Positions 57,101-64,000 of a DNA stretch of 64,000 nt are shown in pieces. Position 1 is the stretch's first letter. Every line of letters begins with the position of its first letter. The translations under genes were made by a program, and so were the position numbers. Under the pieces are notes generated by a model that was not told the DNA's origin, made no database searches, and was given only the letters and a program-made list of their open reading frames with translations. The DNA lies in contig NC_023757.2 in assembly GCF_000499845.2 (NCBI RefSeq), forward strand, positions 3,196,118 through 3,260,117, in the 5' to 3' direction. The DNA is from Phaseolus vulgaris. Lineage: Eukaryota; Streptophyta; Magnoliopsida; Fabales; Fabaceae.

Positions 57101-60100
57101 ATCCCATACTACTCAACGTGGGGCTTGGGCACCCCATAATACCCACGTTCCTTTTAGTTTCCTTTAATAATTAAAAATAAATCTTACCTATCTATTATTC
57201 TTGTTTCTAAAAGCAAATAATGAAATGGAGAAAAGAAGTGTTTTCATTGTTAAAAATAAACAAAAAATAATAATAATAAACACCCACAAAGTGAGGCAAG
57301 AATGATGACTTTACCTCAACCCACAAGCATAAACCAGTTGAAAATATCCCTGTATAAATTGCTGGTATCCATGGAAAACCAGTCATCCAGTTTCTAAGCA
57401 TTTTCCACGTCCAAGAAGATGGCAAGGGAAGCTGGGAACCATTAATGTAACCTCCAAGAAGATACCATATTGCAGAAAACAAAACAACAACGCAAATCTG
57501 CATTTAAAACTTTAAAAAAGGTAAATATTGCCAAAGGTTAACCAGAAGGGACTTGTTTTCATATACACATACACACATATACAAGAAAGAGAAAAGTGAC
57601 ATTGCATGGACAAGTAACTAACTAACCTCATATCCAAGGAGGGGCAGAAACTTCTCCTTACTTATGCTTCTTGATATATGTTCAGTTCTTAACATATGAA
57701 TGCCAAAAGACACTGCACTTAAAAAGTTCAAAAGATCTCCGACCTGCATTCAAAGCATTCCGGTAATGTTTATCCATAGTCCTTAGCCCTATATATTATT
57801 ATGATAGGTTCTGAATTAAAAGTGAAAAATAGAGGGAAAGAACTAGGAGCAAGCTCCTGGAGTTATTAACTGAAACATACAAATGGGAAATAAAAAATAA
57901 ATATTGGGTAAGCCAAATGCTACCTCTGCCCTACGGCTTCATCCAATCCACATGATGCGCCCCACCCCAACCACTCCCCAATCCATTCCCTTCATATTAA
58001 GGTTGTGTTCAAACACCCACTAAAATAACTCTTACCAGCTGCCAAGTATCCATTACATTAGAGCCACCTTTTCTTGCATAACAGCCTGGTCCTCTATACT
58101 TCCAATCTCATTACCCATTCTATCTCTATTTCTACTCTCCTTTCTACAAACTTGAAGTGGAGAATAATGATTTAAAGGCTTATTGTATCATAAACCTCAC
58201 CATAAATGAGAATAAAAGATGAAGATCAAACTTACACATGGAGATGAACCACTGGATTCAAGCATTCCAACTCCTACGATCGACATTACGGCTCCAAACC
58301 AGGTTCTAGTTGGAACAGCTGCTCCAAGCAGGCCATCAAGTAAAGGAACCACAATAACCTGTTATTTCACCCTAATATTTAAAATACACTCATGAAGGAA
58401 TGGTGACTCGCATAATATATAAAATTCAATTATCTCACAGTGAACATAGATAAAAATGATGCGCGACCAGCATCAGAGGTTTGTAGTCCAAGTGCCTGCA
58501 TAAGATATCCCAGACTGACCCAGATACCCAGTTCTATGCCAGAATTTCTGGTACAAGAATCTCCCCATCCTCGCACTACAAATGGGATAAAAGGAATGGC
58601 AGAAAGAGCAAAGCGCACAAATGTGAAAGCTGCTGGATTCATAATTGCCTGGACCTCTTTGACAACTGGAATGTTACTAGCTAAAAATAAATTGACAAGG
58701 AAATAGTAAGATCATAAGATGTACAAAAGTACCAAGATCATTTCAAAAATTACATGTTTCTACACCCAAAATATCTATTAATAGCAATTTCCCCCAAAGC
58801 AATAAATGCAATGGCAAATATAAAGGTATGCATGATGCACTATACAAAGGACAAAATATAATTTGTTGAAAAATAATGCTTTACTTAGCAGTCCAAGGAC
58901 ATGTTTTGGTCTGTCATAATAAATCTGTTAAAAGAGAGAAAAAAAAAATAAAGGAAATGCTGAAACCCTGTAAAAAAAAAACTGCACAACAGAACTCATT
59001 TTATATAGGCTAATTGTAATAAATATAAATAGTAGTAGGAATACACAATATAATATGTCTCTAAATCAGACTCTAATAAATCTTATTCTAATAAGATATC
59101 CCTATAACTACAAGTATCCTAATTAAAGAAGAAAACAAATCATAAAATAAAATATTAAATCCTGTGAGATCATCATGAATACTAAAAAACATTCTAACAT
59201 ATCGTGGTATATTTCTCATATTTCTAACAAAATCAATAGGTAAAACTAATGCAATCAGTTGCTTAGCCTGTAATTTTTCTGTTTTACTTGAAGTTTCAGC
59301 TGATACTATAAACTATCTTGTGGAAATGTATAGATAGCGATAGGCAATATATTGTTGAAATAGAGTTCAGTCATAAACAATAAGAGCTTCCCAAAAAACA
59401 TACAAAGTACAGTCGCAAAAACATGTAAAGCAAGATATAGAAGACTGGATTCGACTGTAGAGTTCAAAATGGATGGAAGTTAAACAGTTTTTCTTGCTAT
59501 ATGGCAGAAGTGACTGTTTGGCAAATAATACTTGATTATTATCCTGGAGCAATTGTTGATGCTTAAAGAATACTCAATTTTAGCTAGGAGTGATAGGTTA
59601 AAAGAATAATCAGTGTCAGTCAGGAATGGCTAGGCCCAAAGAATAGTGGTTGTGTCCAAAGAAAACTCAATTTTAGCTAGGAGTGGTTGGGTCCAAAGAA
59701 TACTCGATTGTAGCCAGGAGTGAGCGTACTCCAAACAATACTCAAGGGGTGAGTCTTGAGTGACTACGAGCCCAAACAATACTCAAGGGGTTAGCCAAAA
59801 ATGGCTCATACCCAAAGAATACTTGTTTGTACTTTACAGAATTAGTTTATTTAGTGAAACTCAATCTATTGATTGAGAACTCAATGTAGTATGTTTTAAG
59901 AGACGAACCAGTATAAAAATATTGTGTAATTTTCTCTTCCCTCTTTATCTCTTTTACTTTGCATAGTATCATCGTCTGTGCTAATTTAAAAGGGAGAATC
60001 ATTGTGAAAACTAAGTTTGAAAAATAATTTAAAACAAGTAAATTTGTTAAGTTATAAAGTTGTGTCGGTTACATTCCATCTCAGATAAAAAGACTTTAAC

Positions 60101-61727
60101 ATATTGCTTGTCATATAAAACTATCATTTAAGTAATCACAGTCAAACGATATTCACAAAAGCTTTAAAAAAAAGATATTAGAACACAATTCAACTCTCCC
60201 TTCTTTTATTTTTCCTAATTTCTACATCTATTATATCATACAAAAAATGAAAGTTATAAAATGTGATGTATATGAAAGCTAAATTGGAAATGTGCATCTA
60301 AACTCCCTGAACTTTGGCCTTTTTGCAAACTAAAACCATCAAGATGAGTATGCCAGAAAACAGGGTGGTTTGCCCAATAATGGGTTGAGCTTGTTATCTT
60401 GACAAGAAAATGTGTTAGCTGCTTGACGGTAGATTGACCAAAATGTGCCCCCTGCTTGACCAGAAATTGACCAAAAATGGGTGGGTTGATGTATGAAAGG
60501 TCATTTTATTTGTTTTTTTAATCAGCATGTATGAAATGTGTAATGGCTACTACTCCCCCTCCTGTAGTTCTAGTCGCAACCCACCTCCTATAACAGACAT
60601 AGTTAACAGGAGAGTAATAGCCATAGTGGTACATAATTCAGAACTTCTCAATATTATACAACAAAATATCCTTAAAATCAAATACATGATTCACCAGGAT
60701 GTTGAGAAAATCCAATAAATACAAAAGTTGTTCCGAATCCCACTTTGAGTAGAATAAACTACTTGTGGTTGTGGTACTTAAAAGTTGAGCCTCCCTATCT
60801 TCTTTTGGGTCGGGCTATGAAACAGGAATTGTGGCTGCACGATTGTCAGTCACAACGTCAAGGTTTAAATAACTCTCGCAACCACAATTGAGGATGAAAT
60901 GATCACATTTGTCCACAAAATTATGGACCACGACAAAATCACAATCTGTTGACTCTTGAGAATACCTATTTATCACTTTTTTAGTAACCATATTACTAAT
61001 ACGGAATATCTACCTGCCCCACAGATGACTAATACCCAATGGGGAGCCTGGCCAACCACTTCTCCCCTCCAACCACGTTTTTTCATCCACAAAACACAAA
61101 CTTAGACATTAAAAAAATTAACAAAACCGCTTGTTATCTAACCTTAGAGCAACATGACATTTAAATAAATGCACTAAAACGTTAATTTTCATATCTGATA
61201 ACACTCCTGAGTCTGCACATAGCTATAAGCTTACGCAAATAAAAGCATTAATCATTGGAAAATACAACAAGATATCATTTCCCAAAAACAGAGAGGTATT
61301 AGGTAAGAGAAGGAAACAAAGGAAGGTTACCGTAAATAAAAGTGATGACATTCAGCAAAATGATGTTTCTCACTTTCCTCGACGGGAACAGAATCCTCCG
61401 CCACAGATACCGCTTTCGAAACCCGAACACGGAGTTCCAACTCCGGGTTTCGCTCAAACGGTTCGGGTTTTCATCCGAACGGGTATTTTCATCCTCCGAC
61501 GTGGGATCCGAATTCGAGTCTAGAATAACGGGCTTGTTCGACCCGTGACACGAACTGGATGTAACTGGCGAAGAAGTGTGGCGCGGGCTCTGGCCGTGCA
61601 GAGAGCAATCGGCGAAACGTTGCCGTTTGGCAAGGGAAGGGTAGAGAAATGAGGAATTGTGCGGAGAAGGAGTTCTAGAAGGTTCGAGGTAGAAGGGTGC
61701 AGTCCTACAGTGCGAGGGCAATGCCAT
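54164..61727 (-). CDS. EamA/DMT-family transporter, probably plastid-targeted
   Basis: Seven exons on the minus strand: 61727-61331, 58680-58439, 58358-58236, 57743-57627, 57497-57315, 55984-55843 and 54318-54164 (stop). All junctions are GT..AG and the phases agree throughout, giving 452 residues. Residues 1 to about 110 are Ser/Arg-rich with few acidic residues at the start (MALPSHCRTAPFYLEPSRTP..), suggesting a transit peptide. Two EamA repeats follow, each of several membrane helices: first about 120-275 (LLNVITFIY, ASNIPVVKEVQAIMNPAAFT, TSDAGRASFLSMFT, VIVVPLLDGLLG), second about 255-405 (VGDLLNFLSAVSFGIHMLRT, MSAMCDVSATEAAIIYGLEP, VWGAGFAWFLLGERWGPTGW). The pattern 'GLEPVWGAGFAWFLLGE' near the end of the second repeat is typical. 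The tail (SLSVQIFGSSSVLDKEQQ..) is hydrophilic. It belongs to the drug/metabolite transporter superfamily; the substrate is unknown. Intron 1 is 2.65 kb and intron 6 1.52 kb, both containing repeat debris. Confidence 0.9.
54319..55842 (-). other. Intron 6 of the EamA gene
   Basis: This holds AT-rich DNA with a CT-rich stretch at 54780-54930 and a cluster of AGTGTC/GTGTC words at 55600-55690 (..GTGTCAGACACATGTCG..). The cluster resembles the GTGTCCG-rich element in the JmjC intron and may be a relative. The part at 54540-54720 reads like a retroelement scrap. No exon is seen. Confidence 0.45.
56690..57155. repeat. Two diverged direct copies of a dispersed repeat in intron 5
   Basis: The words CAAACACTTAAATACTTTAC, CAGCATCCCATACTACTCAA and CGTGGGGCTTGGGCACCCCA at 57085-57140 recur in diverged form at 56737-56780 and 56957-56975. 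The first copy is interrupted by the foldback element at 56776. The GGGGCTTGGGCACC ending resembles a TRIM-like LTR edge, but this is uncertain. Confidence 0.6.
56776..56945. mobile_element. 170-bp foldback MITE with CTCG direct repeat
   Basis: Ends GAGTGGAATTTAGATTC and (reverse complement) GAGTCCAGATTTTTCGG open an inverted repeat. It becomes almost perfect in GCTGGATTTTTGGTGTTG and ATGCCTTCAAAATATACTGA then TTTTGAT, leaving a loop of about 30 bp. CTCG lies on both sides (56772-56775, 56946-56949). It interrupts the first copy of the dispersed repeat around it, so it is the younger insertion. Confidence 0.8.
58681..61330 (-). other. Intron 1 of the EamA gene (2.65 kb)
   Basis: It contains the 40-bp tandem repeat block (59570-59830) and a stretch at 60295-60500 beginning AACTCCCTGAACTTTGGCC. 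The latter resembles the terminus of a plant DNA element, though its partner end was not found. The remainder is AT-rich. No additional exon is needed: exon 1 and exon 2 join in phase and the protein reads on without a gap. Confidence 0.6.
59570..59930. repeat. 40-bp tandem repeat within an LTR-like scrap
   Basis: About six units share AATACTCAATTTTAGCTAGG then AGTGGTTGGGTCCAAAG, decaying to CAATACTCAAGGGGTTAGCC. The spacing is 39-41 bp in the best part (59655-59825). It is followed by TTTAGTGAAACTCAATC, which also follows the related scrap at 50860. Confidence 0.75.
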
Positions 61728-62229
61728 GGTTGGCTTGGGTTACGACGATGACCAAGAACTGACAAAATATATATATGTGCCTTGTAACAGTGTCATGAGA
61801 TCGTGATGCCACCCTTGAATCATCAATTTTCGCACCCAGAGAGAAGCAGCACGATTTTCTCTTTTGATTGCTTATGAATATAAGGTAATTGAAATTTTCA
61901 AAATATGTGTAATCAAGGGTCCATTGTAAATACCATTACTAACAAGTCATTAACATAAATTATGTGTATAGCTCTAAATAGAATAAATAAAAATTATAAT
62001 TTCTAGAAAATTGTATTACTATATAATTACATTCTTATATTTTTATTTTTTTTACCATCACATGAAAAAAAAAATATTATTAAAAAAGAAAAAAATACAA
62101 AAATATGGGAACTAGACCAAAATTCATATGTTAACAAAAACGATATATATAGATAGACTATATCTATTTATAAAGAATTCTAATAACAGAGTAGCCTATT
62201 ATGCGAATGAAAAGATTTTCTATGCATAA
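61728..62229. other. Upstream flank of the EamA gene
   Basis: This is the promoter side of the minus-strand gene. An ACATATATATATTTTG-like AT stretch at about 61767-61780 (TATATATA on both strands) could be its TATA box, about 45 bp before the start codon. Beyond it the sequence is AT-rich spacer. Confidence 0.4.
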
Positions 62230-63110
62230 ATCTTAAATTAGTCAACTTACTAGCACACGCATTTCCTTCACGAAAAAAATATGAGTAATCCTAAGATTTT
62301 TCCACAATAATTAAGACAAGTATTTAATCGATTACGAAGCATCCAATGAACATTAGTCCTAGCAGTAAACGCAACACAAACCAAAGCAGAATCACATTTC
62401 AGTCAGACATTAGTAAGCCTCATCTTTTGAGCTTCTTCCATAGCATGTATAACCCCATAAAACTTAGCAACCAGAGCAATCTGAACTTCAAAAAATGTAG
62501 AGAAAGCTCCAATAAATTCTCCCATTCTCCAACCGAAAATACCTCCACAAGTAGCAAGACCAGGATATCCCATAACAGCCCCATCAGTGTTAATTTTAAC
62601 CCAGACTGGTGAAAGAAACTCCCATCTAATAGGAAGAGGGCGAAGAACTTTACCAGTACGAGTATTAATACCAAAAAAGCTTGATCATGTTGAAATCCAA
62701 CATATCATTCTTCATTGAAGCTTTAGACGAATTTTTCACTAGACGAGTTAAATCTTTAATAATCGAAATAGCTCTAGAAACCTCAATCTTATCCTGAAAA
62801 CGCATAATTTCTCATACACCATATCATCCAAATAGAAAAAGTTATCACAATAAGTTTAATCAATTTTACCAAAGGATTACCATCACTCTTAATAAAAGAG
62901 AGAAGATCATCCTTATTAGAGATAAATGAGAAGTAGGAAAAATTTGTCAAACCCAACTACAAATACGCAAAGCATTAGAACATTCAAAAAAAATAAATGT
63001 TGAATAAATTCCTTATGTTTTTTTATAAAGCGTATATAGAACAAATATACCGAACTTTATTTTAAATATGCTGATTTGTAGGAAGCCTCACAAAAAAAAA
63101 AACTTTCCAA
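62230..63110 (-). mobile_element. LINE (L1-type) 3' remnant with RNase H domain
   Basis: On the minus strand the segment shows the zinc-binding tail of a plant L1 polyprotein (..KEFIQHLFFECSNALRI.., about 63010-62950) and the linker RFQDKIEVSRAISIIKDLTR. It then shows an RVT_3-type RNase H: VWVKINTDGAVMGYPGLATC, GGIFGWRMGEFIGAFSTFFE, VQIALVAKFYGVIHAMEEAQ, then LKCDSALVCVAFTARTNVHW. A TGA stop sits just before LKCDSAL, where related proteins usually have Trp, and frameshifts occur upstream, so it is a pseudogene. Confidence 0.85.
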
Positions 63111-64000
63111 AGAGAAGAGTTTTGGACTCTTATATTCTTTTAAAAAGGAATTAGATTTTTATAAATCAAATTTTAACTTTTGTTTATTTTCATAAATTTA
63201 ATTTTTTTTTATTTTTTTACTCTTACACTAACTTCATAAAGTTAATTATTTTAATTTATAATATTAAATCATTTTTATTTGAACTATATAAAAAATAATT
63301 AATAATGACACACTTACTTATCATTGTAAGATTGAAATCGATAATAATACTAAGAACAAAACGAAAAATAAAAAAAATTATATTCAAGTATAAAGAATAG
63401 TAAATGAAGAAAAATAATTAAATTAACAAAAAATTAAAAACTAGTTAAAATAATTTATAATAATGAGTTAAAAAAATTATAAAAAGAAGTTATTTTATTA
63501 AATACTTATATATTATTTAGATTAGCTTATAAATTAATAAAATAAATTAACAGCTAGTTTATTAATTTATTAAATAAGTTTAATTAAAGTAGTTGAAATT
63601 TACTTTTTTATAAAAATAAAAATAAAAATAAAAACTCAACTATTTTAATTTTTTTATTGTAAGATGCAAAATACTATTTATTGAAATAATAAGTTACTCT
63701 TAAATAATACCATAGTGTTAATATTTGGTTGTAATTTGTAACTACGATGGTGAAACGGAATGCTGTGGGTTAAATTTCCTATTAGTGCATTTACTCTTTT
63801 CTTTGTTTAACGTTGCTGTCTTTTTATTATTATTGTGTTTATAAATTAGAGTAAAATATCCATATTTTATTTATTTATCCTAATATAAATATATTGAAAT
63901 AATATAAAGATAAAATTTTCATAAATACTTTCACGAATAAAGCTAGAAAATTACTTCACGTGTAATTAACTAGTGAAATGTGAACTCTTACTAAAATAAA
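63111..64000. other. AT-rich terminal stretch, no gene seen
   Basis: A/T-rich DNA with TTAATTTATTAAATAAG-like short inverted words. No coding or element features are recognised. Confidence 0.6.

Noticed and set aside
1..64000. tRNA, rRNA, CRISPR array, organelle insertion or viral gene
   Set aside because: No cloverleaf with a convincing acceptor and anticodon, no rRNA-like stretch, no regularly spaced identical repeats and no viral protein motif were seen by eye.

Overview
The window is nuclear DNA of a flowering plant, most likely a papilionoid (phaseoloid) legume. It is AT-rich with short, widely spaced genes. It has GT..AG introns and TATA boxes, and many decayed retroelements and MITEs, including a TRIM family with the 'AAGTGGACTTTAAGCCTAAC' motif that I associate with legume genomes. 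No tRNA, rRNA, CRISPR or prokaryotic feature was seen. All exon models were read by eye from splice sites and reading frame. They have not been checked against transcripts.

Layout. (1) 1-6907, plus strand: the 3' end of a JmjC histone demethylase gene of the KDM3/JMJ25/IBM1 type. Its penultimate intron is 6.0 kb and holds about 4 kb of a GC-rich 26-bp satellite (2100-6130) next to an antisense Ty1/copia RT remnant. A 76-bp tandem duplication at the 5' edge of this intron (571-720) creates a possible in-frame 21-nt mini-exon. (2) 9316-12794, minus: a multi-exon membrane protein with the S-x3-H / D / H-x3-H signature of the CREST superfamily (alkaline ceramidase, PAQR, Per1). (3) 15.6-22.3 kb: a retroelement and MITE graveyard with a deleted copia, LTR scraps, a Mutator-like element and degenerate tandem repeats. 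(4) 23665-24787, minus: a 138-aa protein of the DUF7054 / At4g22758-like family. (5) 30215-31696: a miniature deleted copia with both LTRs, a PBS and a PPT, carrying a fragment of an unrelated LTR. A foldback MITE and a tandem TRIM array follow. (6) 33822-36855 and 42797-46475, plus: two tandem paralogues of a C2-domain ABA-related (CAR) protein. The first has a 3-residue insertion in its first calcium-binding loop. (7) 47733-49355, minus: a Bet v 1 / major latex protein. (8) 54164-61727, minus: a seven-exon, 452-aa, probably plastid-targeted EamA/DMT transporter. (9) 62230-63110, minus: the RNase H end of a LINE.

These are independent plant genes, not an operon or gene cluster; the only local family expansion is the CAR pair. 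The observation most worth following is the satellite-filled intron of the IBM1-like demethylase. Arabidopsis IBM1 is regulated through a heterochromatic intron, and here a related gene carries a very different but strongly CG/CHG-rich intronic block. Whether it works the same way is inference. Secondary leads are the duplication-born mini-exon, the CAR loop insertion, and a Mutator-like MITE family ending in GG..CCTGCACC, one copy of which has a perfect 9-bp target-site duplication.
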